Counted from the stretch's first letter, positions 1 through 9,835 are shown. The stretch is 40,993 bases of DNA from JAAFHN01 sp031421855 (GCA_031421855.1 JANOPN010000084.1:1-40993); one strand, 5' to 3'. Notes: generated from the sequence alone by a model not told the origin. Numbers and translations are program-made.

Positions 1-87
1 CCAGTCAACGAAAAGCCGAAAGCCACCGATCTTGTCGCAATGGCGAGCAAGAGCCGGGTCATTCGTGATTTGCAAGAGTTCGAGCAT
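1..87 (-). CDS. Partial protein, possibly HpcH/HpaI-type aldolase (N-terminus only)
   Basis: An open frame starts at an ATG (complement of 85-87) and runs off the left edge, giving 29 residues beginning MLELLQITNDPALARHCD and continuing through GGFRLFVD. It starts 11 nt after the stop of the flippase gene, so it is probably the next gene of the same minus-strand operon. From memory, the opening (LLQITNDP, then GGFRLFVD) resembles HpcH/HpaI aldolase-like proteins found in polysaccharide clusters, but 29 residues cannot establish a family. No strong Shine-Dalgarno sequence precedes the ATG. It may also be another enzyme of the polysaccharide pathway. Confidence 0.4.
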   Translation of the reverse strand, partial: MLELLQITNDPALARHCDKIGGFRLFVDW

Positions 88-98
88 GAGCAAAGAGT

Positions 99-1583
99 TT
101 AGCGGCGCAACAACTGTCGGAATTCAGCACTGAGTGCATAGAAGGCCATCGTGACCAAGGTGACTGCCGCAACAGACCCCAATGCATGAACCCAAACATG
201 GACCTGCATGCTCAAAGCACTCACGACGGCCGCGCCGCAACCGAGCAAGGTACCGCCGTAGCCAAACATCAAACCCCATGGCAGGGCGCGAAACAAAGCC
301 GCATCCATTCGCCACATCAAGGCGATCGCCGCGACCCAATACCCGACCAGCAATTGGAGCATTGAACTGGCGGGGAACCAGCTTGGCAGGTACGGCGTTA
401 CCGCTATTGCGCTCAACAACGTAGCAAGCCCGAACGCAGCCGCACCAGCCACATCACCCAGCTGCTTGGCGGCCGCAAATCGCGACATCAAAACCGAGAA
501 AAGTGCCTGAGGAACCAATGTCAAACTCCCCCATGCAGCCAAGGAACCGATCCATTTGACTTGATCAGCAGACAACTTACCCCACCCAAATAACAAGTCA
601 GCCCAAGCGCCCTTGCCTACGACCAACAAGAAACTAGCCGCCAAAGCGAGCATCACACTGAGCAAACAGGCCTGCCTGAGCAGTCGCGTCTCTCGATCGC
701 GATCGTTTGCAGCGATTGCACGGGATAGGCCAGGTAGCGCCAGCAGACCGACCCATTGCAAAACCAAGGTCAAGGGTAATTCGACCAACTTCCAAGCGAA
801 CGCAAACCCAGCCACCGAACCTTCAACTCCGTTAATAGGCGCTGAGCGGGCAATCCACGGCATCGCGTACGGCAAAGAAACCGCCAAAAAAGCAAACCAC
901 CAGCGCGCACGAGGCGGCAGCGCCTGGGCCGAACCTTGCTGGGCATCCGCCGCTTGCGCCGCAGTTGTTAGTCGAGACCATCGAAACGCGACCCAAACGG
1001 CACGCATCGCGTGACCACCGACCACCGCGAGACCGAGCCAAACCAAAGCAGGCATGAAACGCCCTGCTGGCACGAACCACAACGCGAGGATCAAGGTACC
1101 CGTCACAAACAAATTGGATGCGTGAAGGCCTACCAAGTCTCCACTGCTGAGCAACTTCGCACAGGCCAACACCGACCCCAGCGCCAAAACCAGCGCTCCG
1201 CCGTTGATCTGCATTGCCGGAACAGCGGCCGTGATGTCTGCAGCGGACACGTTTGGGGCCAAAACGCCGAGCCAAATCGTTGGCAGTAAAAACATACTGG
1301 CCCCGACCAACAAACCGAACCCGGCCAACGCTGCCGCGACTCGTCGAGTTAACCGGTTGGATTCAGCCACGGTGGCTTCAGCCCAATACGGAATCATCAC
1401 ATAAGTGACCACACCGGCCCCGACCGCACCGGCAATCAAATCAGGTAGGCCGACAAGCACCACGGCCAAATCAGCTTGAGCAGTCACGCCAAACACGGCG
1501 GCAATACTGGCTTCACGAACAACACCCGCCAGCCGACTCAAAGCAAGCAAGGCGATGGTGATGATGCCGGCTCTCAACCACAT
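99..1583 (-). CDS. MurJ/Wzx-like lipid-linked oligosaccharide flippase
   Basis: A 494-residue, almost entirely hydrophobic protein with about 12 to 14 predicted membrane segments. The N-terminus (LSRLAGVVREASIAAVFG, then TAQADLAVVLVGLPDL) is the MurJ/MVIN pattern of the MOP exporter superfamily. Members flip lipid-linked sugars across the inner membrane. The frame stays open upstream to 1712, but that extension lies inside the preceding gene and is rich in Arg, Pro and Cys. The ATG at 1583 begins 2 nt after the upstream stop, which suggests translational coupling. A neighbouring methyltransferase and an unknown membrane protein point to polysaccharide export, not the housekeeping murJ. Length fits the family (about 450 to 520). 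The substrate cannot be read from the sequence. Confidence 0.72.
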   Translation of the reverse strand: MWLRAGIITIALLALSRLAGVVREASIAAVFGVTAQADLAVVLVGLPDLIAGAVGAGVVTYVMIPYWAEATVAESNRLTRRVAAALAGFGLLVGASMFLLPTIWLGVLAPNVSAADITAAVPAMQINGGALVLALGSVLACAKLLSSGDLVGLHASNLFVTGTLILALWFVPAGRFMPALVWLGLAVVGGHAMRAVWVAFRWSRLTTAAQAADAQQGSAQALPPRARWWFAFLAVSLPYAMPWIARSAPINGVEGSVAGFAFAWKLVELPLTLVLQWVGLLALPGLSRAIAANDRDRETRLLRQACLLSVMLALAASFLLVVGKGAWADLLFGWGKLSADQVKWIGSLAAWGSLTLVPQALFSVLMSRFAAAKQLGDVAGAAAFGLATLLSAIAVTPYLPSWFPASSMLQLLVGYWVAAIALMWRMDAALFRALPWGLMFGYGGTLLGCGAAVVSALSMQVHVWVHALGSVAAVTLVTMAFYALSAEFRQLLRR

Positions 1584-1585
1584 GG

Positions 1586-3349
1586 CTACATTGCCGAAAA
1601 AGATCGTGCGCGAACCGGTGCGACAAGGGGCGGGCAATCGGTTCGGACGCTTTGCACAGAAGCTGCGGTGATGGAGCCAGGTCGATGCGCTTTGAGCAAC
1701 AACATATCCCACCGACCGACATCAGGCAGCACGAGCTTGATCAGCGTCTGGCAGACAGGTCCTTTGTAGTCATCGGCCAAATATATTCCGGCACGAATTC
1801 GGTTGTTTGCTCGCATAACGTAGTGCCGCTGGGCCAGATCGCGAACGATTTTTTCGCTCGCGCCGTCGGGGTAATAGATCACCGAGAACCAGCGCCGCTC
1901 ACCCCAAGCCCGATAGGCGAACCAATTGGGCTCATGGGGCTCAGGGAAGACAAAGGGCTTGGCAGGAGATGCCTCAATGTCCAGCATGCCGCCCGGCGGG
2001 GCCGGTATCGACTTCAACCCAGCCACGATGGCGGGCACCTGCACCAATTGGTCTAATTTGGTGCCATGGGCTTGCGCCAACAACGCCGCACTGACCAACC
2101 ACGCAGCACCACCACCGACTGCCACAAGGCGACGACCGCATGTTGCCGACAACCAAACGAGCCCCAACCCAGCAAACCACGCACACACAACGCTCAGCAA
2201 CAAGGCAAATCGATTGGACCAAATGCCCCACGGCGACATCAAACCTGTGTCGCCGATCGCCAGTCGAATTGCGGCGAAGCTCGAGGAAGTCCCCGGCTGC
2301 GCAGTGAAAAAAAGCGCTGTGCTTTTTCCGACTGCAACATATGGGAAGGTCGCCGTGAATCCCAGGGCCAAGAACAAAACCAGCCATCGAATGAGCGAGC
2401 GATATTCGATGGGTTGAATCCTCCACGGCATGCTCACGAAAAAAACCGCCCAGACAACGAGCGGTATTGTCAAAAATGTGGCGAATTTGATGAATCCGAC
2501 GGCCAATACACCCCAAGCTGAAAACATGCGAATGTCGACCAGAGAGTTGTAACCAACAAACTCACCACCGGGCGTAAAAAATAGTCGAGACAGGCCATAG
2601 GTTGCGACAGAGATCGCCGCAATTCCCGCCGATCGCGGCCACGACCACTTCACATCGCGATCACGCAACAGCCAACGCATCAGCTCCAGCCCGAACACGA
2701 ATGCGAAGTTGGCATTGAGATGGAACGACAAAATTAACGCGATCCAACCCATGATCTGCTTCGAGCGGTTCGCTGAGTGAACGAGCCTGTGACCCATCAG
2801 AACCAAAACGACAAAGATTGTCACCATCTGCACGCTGGGAAACAGCATGCTCCAAACGGGAAAAACCCAACACATCGCCAAGCAATAGGCAGCGACGCCA
2901 CGCGACCAAGCAAAAACGCGTCTAGCGTAGAGCCATACCTCACGCCCTACCAAAACGATGCAAACCGAGTTGAACGCCTTGTAAACAATCCAAGGAGCGA
3001 CACCCAAGTAATTTTGCATCGCGCGCACCCATTCGTAATAAACGGTGAATAGGTGCAAGTTACCCTCGCGGTTTAAAAGCGCGACTGGCGCCATGTCATT
3101 CATCGCCACACGGGCAGACCCAAACAAACCGTCACTGATGTCTTCGGGAGTCAGCCACAGTGGGCCAATGGCGAGCAGCGCAGACACAAACACCAACCAC
3201 CAAAGCCAATCGGGTACATCGGTCAACACCCGCCTGTTCGAGGCGCTAGGTTTGGGTGTTGGCAACAGCAAGAGCCTCAACCTCTGACAAAAGCGATGTT
3301 CCAATTGGGCGTATTGGCCAACTGGGTCCAATGCGGACGATCGGGCCAT
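1586..3349 (-). CDS. Polytopic membrane protein of unknown function in polysaccharide cluster
   Basis: Up to 587 residues with many hydrophobic segments from about residue 48 to 420, then a soluble C-terminal part of about 150 residues. The layout recalls membrane glycan-assembly proteins, but I see no recognisable glycosyltransferase or polymerase motif, so the function is unknown. The start is uncertain: ATG 3349 overlaps the upstream methyltransferase gene by 73 nt. TTG 3271, preceded by AGAGG at 3281-3285 (9-nt spacing), is an attractive alternative and removes a polar 26-residue extension. The stop lies 2 nt before the flippase ATG, so the genes are almost certainly cotranscribed. A Wzy-like polymerase or surface-glycan modifier is possible from context only. 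Confidence 0.6.
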   Translation of the reverse strand: MARSSALDPVGQYAQLEHRFCQRLRLLLLPTPKPSASNRRVLTDVPDWLWWLVFVSALLAIGPLWLTPEDISDGLFGSARVAMNDMAPVALLNREGNLHLFTVYYEWVRAMQNYLGVAPWIVYKAFNSVCIVLVGREVWLYARRVFAWSRGVAAYCLAMCWVFPVWSMLFPSVQMVTIFVVLVLMGHRLVHSANRSKQIMGWIALILSFHLNANFAFVFGLELMRWLLRDRDVKWSWPRSAGIAAISVATYGLSRLFFTPGGEFVGYNSLVDIRMFSAWGVLAVGFIKFATFLTIPLVVWAVFFVSMPWRIQPIEYRSLIRWLVLFLALGFTATFPYVAVGKSTALFFTAQPGTSSSFAAIRLAIGDTGLMSPWGIWSNRFALLLSVVCAWFAGLGLVWLSATCGRRLVAVGGGAAWLVSAALLAQAHGTKLDQLVQVPAIVAGLKSIPAPPGGMLDIEASPAKPFVFPEPHEPNWFAYRAWGERRWFSVIYYPDGASEKIVRDLAQRHYVMRANNRIRAGIYLADDYKGPVCQTLIKLVLPDVGRWDMLLLKAHRPGSITAASVQSVRTDCPPLVAPVRARSFSAM

Positions 3350-4017
3350 TCCGCAAACGCTCTTTGTTCGCCGTGCTGATCAGGGTTCGCCTCGACATCG
3401 AACGCATACCAATCATCAAAAATCAAGACACTGCCCGGACCGGCGAACGAACTCATCCAAGTTAACATCTCCCTCGCCGAAACATACAAATCCGCGTCAC
3501 AGTGAACCAAGACCGGCCGCATGCCAATCAATCCCAGCGAAGTTTGACGCTCGGTAGTCAGCGTTCGGTCGAAGTAGCCAGGGATGCAGGTCAACCGATC
3601 GATCTCCACGCCGGCCTTGGTCACGAAACGCATGAAGGTTTGCTGCCCGTAGGCCATTTCACCCGCAACAAATGCTCCCTCAGCAGACGGGAGTCCCTCA
3701 AACGAGTCAAAAGCGAAGGTTTTGAGCGTCAAACCGCGCGCGCTCGCCAATTTGTTAATCGCAATGACACTGGTGCCGCGTGCCACACCAAATTCAAGAT
3801 AGTCGATTGGCCCTTTTACTCCGAGCCGCACGAGCGAATCAAGCGCCGAGGCCATGACGGGCAGTCGGTTTTGGTTGTCGCGAAATACCCAACGACGCAT
3901 CGCGTCGTACACCCACGCCGAAATTGGTAACGGAAGTCGTGTGAACGCGACAGCTAGCTGTTCGCGCAAACCAGGAACCGACTGAACGGCGCGTTTAAGC
4001 CAAGAATATGCAGGCAT
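3277..4017 (-). CDS. TylF/MycF-like SAM-dependent O-methyltransferase
   Basis: 246 residues. The Rossmann SAM-binding motif YLEFGVARGTS lies at about 73-83. HCDADLY near 171 and LIFDDWYAFD near 195 are the acidic metal and substrate-site motifs of the macrocin O-methyltransferase (TylF/MycF) family, which methylates sugar hydroxyls. The protein is soluble with no signal peptide. It is the first gene of the minus-strand polysaccharide group, divergent from lysS across about 118 bp, so its promoter should lie in 4018-4135. The likely role is methylation of a sugar in a surface glycan. Family assignment is firm; substrate is inferred only from context. Confidence 0.8.
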   Translation of the reverse strand: MPAYSWLKRAVQSVPGLREQLAVAFTRLPLPISAWVYDAMRRWVFRDNQNRLPVMASALDSLVRLGVKGPIDYLEFGVARGTSVIAINKLASARGLTLKTFAFDSFEGLPSAEGAFVAGEMAYGQQTFMRFVTKAGVEIDRLTCIPGYFDRTLTTERQTSLGLIGMRPVLVHCDADLYVSAREMLTWMSSFAGPGSVLIFDDWYAFDVEANPDQHGEQRAFAEWPDRPHWTQLANTPNWNIAFVRG

Positions 4018-4135
4018 CGGAATTTTTAAATTAGTATTTTCGAATTGTGCCTCAGCGCCAATCCGTCAATTGAAGCAGTTCCAAGCCGAAACAACCCGTT
4101 CACTACAATTCCGGCACACAAGCAATCGGCACAAC

Positions 4136-5680
4136 ATGACGAACGACACACCGAATCAGGCCCAACAAGCCGACGACAACAGCTTGATCGCCGAGCGACG
4201 GAGCAAACTTCAAGCCCTTCGAGCCAAGGGCGTCGCCTTCCCAAACGATTTTTCACCCAGGGATCGTGCAGCAGCACTTTTTAAAGCTTGGGATCACCTG
4301 GAAAAGCCCGAGCTTGCGGCCCTGCCACCCATTCCTGCCAGCGTCGCCGGTCGGATGATGCTCAAGCGCGTGATGGGCAAGGCGGTTTTTGCGACACTGC
4401 AAGATGCCAGTTTCGGGCCCAACGCCAAGGGCGAACCCGTTGATGGCCGCATCCAAATCTACGTGACAGTGCAAGACACCAGCGAGGAGCTTGTCGAGGC
4501 CATGAAACATTGGGACTTGGGCGATATTGTGGGCTGCGAGGGCACTCTCTTTAAGACGAAAACCGGCGAGCTCACGGTTCACGCAACCTCGGTGCGGTTG
4601 CTGACCAAAAGCCTGCGACCACTGCCGGACAAGCATCACGGCATGAGCGACATTGAGACCAAATACCGCCAGCGCTACGTTGACATGATCACCGACGCAG
4701 CCACACGAAAGCGCTTCGTCGCCCGCTCAAACGCCATTTCTGCGGTGCGTAACTTCATGACGGAAAACGGCTTCTTAGAGGTCGAAACGCCCATGCTCCA
4801 CCCGATTCCCGGGGGAGCCAACGCCAAACCGTTTGTGACGCATCACAACGCGCTCGACCAGGCGATGTATTTGCGAATTGCGCCTGAGTTGTACCTCAAA
4901 CGTCTCATCGTCGGTGGGTTTGAGCGGGTGTTTGAGATCAACCGCAGCTTTCGCAACGAAGGCGTGAGCGTTCGCCACAACCCCGAATTCACGATGATGG
5001 AGTTCTATGCGGCTTATTGGAACCACCACGATTTGATGGACTTTACCGAATCCGTGATTCGAGACGCAGCCATGAAGGCAGTCGGCACCTTGAGCCTGAC
5101 CTATGCAGGCAAGGCGGTTGATCTCGCCAGCCCGTTTCGCCGACTAAGCGTGCGCGAATCTTTGATTCAGGTCGCCGGGTTCGACCCATCAGAGGCTGAC
5201 GATGCGGCCTACTTGGCCAAGCGCATCAAGGGCGCGGGTGAACAGGTGCACGCACACTGGAGACTCGCCGAGTTGCAATTTGGCGCATTTGAAGCCATCG
5301 TCGAGTCCCAGCTGTGGCAGCCCACCTTCATCATTGACTACCCGGTCGAAGTCTCGCCCTTGGCACGTGCATCGGATGCCAACCCGGCCATCACCGAGCG
5401 ATTTGAGTTGTTTGCCACTGGGCGCGAATTCGCTAACGGATTTTCAGAACTTAATGACGCAGAAGACCAAGCTGCGCGGTTTTTGTCGCAAGTGGCGGCA
5501 AAAGACGGCGGCGACGATGAAGCCATGCACTTTGATGCCGACTTCATCCGAGCGTTGGAGTACGGCATGCCACCGACTGGTGGTTGCGGCATCGGACTAG
5601 ATCGCCTGATGATGCTACTCACCGACAGCCCCAGCATCAGAGATGTGTTGTTGTTTCCCGCGTTGAAACGCGAGGCTTGA
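4136..5680 (+). CDS. lysS: Lysine--tRNA ligase (class II)
   Basis: 514 residues, the usual size for bacterial LysS. It charges tRNA-Lys in the cytoplasm. The N-terminal OB-fold anticodon-binding domain includes GRMMLKRVMGKAVFATLQD. The class II catalytic core shows PMLHPIPGGANAKPF, motif 2 (FEINRSFRNEGVSVRHNPEF, about residues 262-282) and motif 3 (GCGIGLDRLMMLLTDS, about 482-498). The frame is open back to 4070, but ATG 4136 (MTNDTPNQAQ) gives the normal LysS N-terminus; the extra 22 residues lack family character. Convergent with the RCC1 lipoprotein gene; the short gap between them holds a copy of the dispersed repeat. Confidence 0.96.
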   Translation: MTNDTPNQAQQADDNSLIAERRSKLQALRAKGVAFPNDFSPRDRAAALFKAWDHLEKPELAALPPIPASVAGRMMLKRVMGKAVFATLQDASFGPNAKGEPVDGRIQIYVTVQDTSEELVEAMKHWDLGDIVGCEGTLFKTKTGELTVHATSVRLLTKSLRPLPDKHHGMSDIETKYRQRYVDMITDAATRKRFVARSNAISAVRNFMTENGFLEVETPMLHPIPGGANAKPFVTHHNALDQAMYLRIAPELYLKRLIVGGFERVFEINRSFRNEGVSVRHNPEFTMMEFYAAYWNHHDLMDFTESVIRDAAMKAVGTLSLTYAGKAVDLASPFRRLSVRESLIQVAGFDPSEADDAAYLAKRIKGAGEQVHAHWRLAELQFGAFEAIVESQLWQPTFIIDYPVEVSPLARASDANPAITERFELFATGREFANGFSELNDAEDQAARFLSQVAAKDGGDDEAMHFDADFIRALEYGMPPTGGCGIGLDRLMMLLTDSPSIRDVLLFPALKREA

Positions 5681-5693
5681 TGAAAATTGATCC

Positions 5694-5749
5694 TAAAATC
5701 ATAGCAACAAACTCAATAGATTCGGAGACCAAGTGCCAAAATATCTAAA
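5694..5749 (+). repeat. Dispersed ATAGC repeat, copy 1
   Basis: The 37-bp core lies at 5701-5737. It starts ATAGCAACAAACTCAATAGA and continues TTCGGAGACCAA. It lies 13 to 20 nt after the lysS stop, in the same orientation as lysS, in the convergent gap. It matches six other copies in this window (near 11880, 15414, 18440, 26494, 32322 and 40479). No open frame or obvious hairpin was seen. Confidence 0.85.
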
Positions 5750-5767
5750 GATACCGCCAATCAGGCC

Positions 5768-8700
5768 TCACTGACGACCCACCGGGGCCACCATGAGTAG
5801 TTGGCCAGGGCGCACGCTGGTCGAAGCCGCACCAACAATTGGCGAATCAATGTAGACGCCATATTGAAAGTCGTACAACTGACCGTCACTCGTCAAAGAC
5901 AGGCCCGCTAGCCCGCGCAACAAACCTGTGAAACGAGCTGTCGCCGAACTCGCATCGTTCCGTACGGTGGGCTGAGGCACCAAAATAGGTGCGGTGTCTC
6001 TTGCCTGTTGTGCACGCCCCCACCGAAGCATGGTCCCGTCGTCGAGCCACGCATACGCACCGACCGCCGACATGCCAATTTGTCGCACCCGCCCGACGGG
6101 AACACCTTGAACCACCTGCGGTGTCAAGATGTGGCGCATCTGAGGAGCAGGCACGCCTGTTCCCAAGATATCCCAATATGCTAAATACTTGAACTCAGGC
6201 GTGTAGTGGTCGTCGTTTGTTCCGTTTTCGTAATTCAGCCCCCAAGCGACCACTCGGCCATCGCGCCGCAACGCCATCGCAATACTCGAATTGGCCCCGT
6301 TGGTGATCACGCTGTTTTGCACGCCAGTCAGCATGGCAATGTTGTTCAAACCTGCAACTGGTGCAGGCGTCCACTGCGCTCGACCCGTCACGCCAATGGC
6401 CGAGCCGTCGCCGCGAAGACCTTGATTCCAAAGACCAAAATAGTAGACCTTGCCGTCTTCTCCAAGCACCAAAAACTCGCCCAAACCTGCAATGGCTTCC
6501 AGCGCCTTGGGCAAACCTGCCACTTGTTCTGGAACCAACAGTGGATTCCACTTTGTCTCCCAAAATGGCACATTTCGCAGGCTGTAGTTGAAGCCCCACG
6601 CCCAGGTGGTTCCGTCAGATTTGACCGCAATCACGTTCGTGAAACTCACCCACAGCTTGGACACGTTGCGAAGGCCTGGAACCAACCGAGGCACCAAGGA
6701 AGCCTCGCGATTGCCAACACCGTGGGTGCCGTTGAGATTCGCACCGATCACGTACAGCGATCCGTCTTCCATGCCAAAAAACACGTCGCCGAACTCACCA
6801 TTCCAGGTGTTGACGACCTTGCCAGGCAATCCCGTGAGCAATTCGTTGGCCCGGTTACAAGTCCTAGGAAACTGCGCGATCACGCGCCCATCGCTGGTCT
6901 GGAAATACTGCGCTGGGTACACCTCGGTCAACTTCCGTGGGCAATTGCTTTCAATATTGGTCGCAGGATCTTTCCAAAAGTTGTTGCCCGTCGTCAACCT
7001 CACCGCCTGCGCGACAGACTGATTGGCCGCCGGCGTACCGGCCACGGCTGCGACACGATTGGCGCCTTGAAGCCACAGCTGGCTCAGCGAAGCCGTGTCG
7101 TAAGCCAACGAGCCATTCGCAGCAGTTGCCAGCGTGCCGTCGGCGGTGAATCCGTCGATTCGGCCATCGGTCAGGTCGGCCACCAACTGTTGGCGCGCGA
7201 GGGCCGCGGGGTTGATGGCAATGGTGTTGAACTGACCGGCTGCGAACGCAAAGCCTGAGTTGGTGAGGCTGTAAATCGAGTTTTGATTGACATCAATCAC
7301 CGAGGTGTTTGCACCCCGGTAAACCACCGATAGCCGCGTGATGTCGGCAACCGACATGCTCGAGCGCAAAAATGCCCGCATCTCGCTTTGAATGGCCTCG
7401 TTAGCCTCAATCACGTTCGCGGCAACCCGCCAGCCGTTGGGGCCGTATTTGCGCACAAGCCAGCGATACGCCGCCTCAGTAAACGGTGTCGCACCGACGT
7501 TTTTGTCAACAAACGGCACCACAACCGTCACGCTGTCGCCGAGCGCAAACGGCGCAAACGCGTTGCGAGCCTCGTCAAAATACTGCGCAGCAGCGCTACC
7601 AAAATACGTGATCTTGACGGGTTTGCCGGTACGCGCACCGCGCATCGTCACCATTCCGGTCAATTCGTCAGTCAAGGCCTCACCCAAAATTCGACCATCA
7701 GCCATCTCGACCCGAACCCGCGTGTTGCGATACTGCCCGCCGTCACCGGCTGACCCATCACCGCCGCCGCCGCCGTCACCGCCGTTGTCGGTGTAACTGC
7801 CCGAGTAGCCGGTTTGAACGCAGTCAAGCCCGCAAGTCAATTGCGCGGGTGTGCCGGTTGCGCCAGCATTGAAAGCGAACCGTTTTACATCAACCGCCGA
7901 GCCATCCGGCAGCGTCATCACGCCCACGTTGGCTGAAGTCAGCACAAACGACAGACTTCCAACCGCATTCGACGTCAACGTCGGCGAGTTGTATCGACCA
8001 GTCAGGGTCTGTCCGCCAGAATATTGCTGCAAGCCGCCACGCACCAACTCAGGCGTCGCTGCGTTGGCGTAGCTCACATACCAAATCGGCTTGCCTTGTG
8101 CGTCGTACATGAAGGCCCCGATGAACGCTTGATTGCCTTGCACTTCTATGTAGAAGCCACGCCCACCCTGCCCCTCGTTCCACCACCAACCACTGTCAAA
8201 CTTCACTGCGGGCGCTTGAAATGCGGGTGTTGATATGCCAAAACGCTCGATGGCAATCGCCTTAGACACCCCAATTGCAACCGAACGAACATCCAGCGTA
8301 GCGCTGGTCGGGCTTTCAAAACTCAATGATGCCGTGAAGCCCAAATTGGCTGGCGTGGGGGAACGATACGGTCCAAGAAGGGTTTGCCCACCACTGTATC
8401 GAAGCAAATCTCCTTGAAATGCGCCATTGGTTTGCCGCGTCATCGTAGCCACATACCAAGTTGGCGCGCCCGACTCATCGTACAAAAAAGCCGCCATGAA
8501 GAGCTGATCACCCTGGCGCTCGAATGCAAACCCACGGCCGCCTTCAAGTGGATTCCACCACCAGCCGTCTTGAGGCACCACAGCGTTGAAATCCTGCATC
8601 GCAACCGACACATCGTCGATCAAAAAGGACGTCACGCGCACGTTGTCAAGCTTCGCAATGAACCTCAACTGAACGTTTTGACCGATAAACGCCGACACAT

Positions 8701-9304
8701 CAAACTGCGGGCTCTTCACCCAACCAGCGGTTTTGTCCAAGTTGGAGTAGCTGGCCAGCGTCGCCAACTTCGCGCCACTGCTCAAGCTGAACAGCTCAAC
8801 ATCCAGTGTGTCGACAGCCAATGAGCCCGTTTCTTGGGTAGAGATGTTGTACCAAAATTGCAGCTTGGCTTGCGTGCCTGAACCGCTGACTGGAAAACCT
8901 TGCGACAGCGAATCCGTGCCTGAGTTGTAGCCACCCAACCACGCCATACGCGAGCCAGTGTTGGCAGGAACACCAACAAATGCGCCCATGATTTCAAAAC
9001 CACCGCCCGAGGCGCCACCCCAGTGTGTGCCGACCTCTTCAAAACCGGGGTTCAAGACGGTGTTACCCGCGACAGGGTTCGCCAAAGGCTTTTCACGACC
9101 GATTGATGCTGCAGCCGAAGCTGCACCGGCACTCGCTGCCAAACGTTGCACAGCGCCTTTGATTGGCGTTGAATTCGCCGACGAATGAGGCGAAGCCAGT
9201 CGCTCGGAGTTTGATGCCTCTAAGCCGCCGCCACAGGCTGCCAAGCCTATCCAAAGTAAGCAACAAAAAAACCTCGTCGCGCAGCTCATCGTCAAGTCAG
9301 TCAT
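5768..9304 (-). CDS. Large RCC1-repeat lipoprotein with jelly-roll and duplicated WWWN domains
   Basis: 1178 residues from ATG 9304, preceded by the purine-rich stretch GGGGGAG. The N-terminus is a lipoprotein signal with lipobox LAAC followed by GGG, so it is probably anchored in the outer membrane. In order: a jelly-roll carbohydrate-binding-like region beginning LNPGFEEVGTHW; two copies of a roughly 110-residue module (GWWWNPLEGGRGF and GWWWNEGQGGRGF, each with PTWYV or PIWYV and YSGGQTL); a Gly/Asp-rich linker near the middle; a domain beginning RVRVEMADGRIL; and a C-terminal set of RCC1-like blades (for example DGTTWAWGFN, DGRVVAWGLN, DGTMLRWG). RCC1 blades usually form a propeller for protein contacts. 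Partner and function are unknown. The frame is open upstream to 9412, but that extension has no signal peptide. Confidence 0.75.
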   Translation of the reverse strand: MTDLTMSCATRFFCCLLWIGLAACGGGLEASNSERLASPHSSANSTPIKGAVQRLAASAGAASAAASIGREKPLANPVAGNTVLNPGFEEVGTHWGGASGGGFEIMGAFVGVPANTGSRMAWLGGYNSGTDSLSQGFPVSGSGTQAKLQFWYNISTQETGSLAVDTLDVELFSLSSGAKLATLASYSNLDKTAGWVKSPQFDVSAFIGQNVQLRFIAKLDNVRVTSFLIDDVSVAMQDFNAVVPQDGWWWNPLEGGRGFAFERQGDQLFMAAFLYDESGAPTWYVATMTRQTNGAFQGDLLRYSGGQTLLGPYRSPTPANLGFTASLSFESPTSATLDVRSVAIGVSKAIAIERFGISTPAFQAPAVKFDSGWWWNEGQGGRGFYIEVQGNQAFIGAFMYDAQGKPIWYVSYANAATPELVRGGLQQYSGGQTLTGRYNSPTLTSNAVGSLSFVLTSANVGVMTLPDGSAVDVKRFAFNAGATGTPAQLTCGLDCVQTGYSGSYTDNGGDGGGGGDGSAGDGGQYRNTRVRVEMADGRILGEALTDELTGMVTMRGARTGKPVKITYFGSAAAQYFDEARNAFAPFALGDSVTVVVPFVDKNVGATPFTEAAYRWLVRKYGPNGWRVAANVIEANEAIQSEMRAFLRSSMSVADITRLSVVYRGANTSVIDVNQNSIYSLTNSGFAFAAGQFNTIAINPAALARQQLVADLTDGRIDGFTADGTLATAANGSLAYDTASLSQLWLQGANRVAAVAGTPAANQSVAQAVRLTTGNNFWKDPATNIESNCPRKLTEVYPAQYFQTSDGRVIAQFPRTCNRANELLTGLPGKVVNTWNGEFGDVFFGMEDGSLYVIGANLNGTHGVGNREASLVPRLVPGLRNVSKLWVSFTNVIAVKSDGTTWAWGFNYSLRNVPFWETKWNPLLVPEQVAGLPKALEAIAGLGEFLVLGEDGKVYYFGLWNQGLRGDGSAIGVTGRAQWTPAPVAGLNNIAMLTGVQNSVITNGANSSIAMALRRDGRVVAWGLNYENGTNDDHYTPEFKYLAYWDILGTGVPAPQMRHILTPQVVQGVPVGRVRQIGMSAVGAYAWLDDGTMLRWGRAQQARDTAPILVPQPTVRNDASSATARFTGLLRGLAGLSLTSDGQLYDFQYGVYIDSPIVGAASTSVRPGQLLMVAPVGRQ

Positions 9305-9424
9305 GCGGCTCCCCCTACTCAGTGCGCGCCGATCAACTCGTTCGGTGTCACACAAAGCACAGCACAGTTTAAGGCCAAGCACTCGTAAGATCCATCCGGT
9401 CGGCCCGGCCACCTTGGCGCGAAC

Positions 9425-9835
9425 TCACGCAAACAACCACGCATGCAACATTCTCCCAGGAGCAAATGCAAAGCCGCCGGCGATCAACAGGCCGCCGACG
9501 TACACACCGATCATGTTGCCCGCGTGCTTTTTCACGTTGTGCGCCTTGGCTGCAAAGTACGCGCTGGGCACTGAATACAAAACCAAAAAGCTGAACAGGT
9601 GAATGAATCCGAAATGCCCTAAAAATCGAGCCCCTACAGCCGCTGGCATTGCCAAACTGATGACCGATGTCAGCAGCATCAGCACCATGTAAGTTCTACC
9701 CAGCAACCGATGCCGTGGTGAGCCCTTGCGACGCACCAACAACCAAGTGCCGATCAAAAATGCTGGAATAACGGTTGCCAAATGGGCAAAGGCCAAGAGT
9801 TGATAACTGCTTAAGTGGGTGATGTTGGTTGTCAT
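9425..9835 (-). CDS. DUF2306-like small membrane protein
   Basis: 136 residues with four hydrophobic segments. The N-terminal HLATVIPAFLIGTWLLVRRKGS and the segment HRLLGRTYMVLML are typical of the DUF2306 family of integral membrane proteins. No function is assigned to the family that I can state with confidence. It starts at ATG 9835 with no strong Shine-Dalgarno and ends 120 bp before the lipoprotein start, on the same strand. It lies downstream of asnB, separated by about 74 bp. No enzyme motif is visible. Confidence 0.68.
   Translation of the reverse strand: MTTNITHLSSYQLLAFAHLATVIPAFLIGTWLLVRRKGSPRHRLLGRTYMVLMLLTSVISLAMPAAVGARFLGHFGFIHLFSFLVLYSVPSAYFAAKAHNVKKHAGNMIGVYVGGLLIAGGFAFAPGRMLHAWLFA

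Noticed and set aside
6206..7258. 350-residue plus-strand open frame opposite the RCC1 lipoprotein gene
   Set aside because: Antisense shadow of a gene with a signal peptide and repeated domains; the translation shows no recognisable motif.
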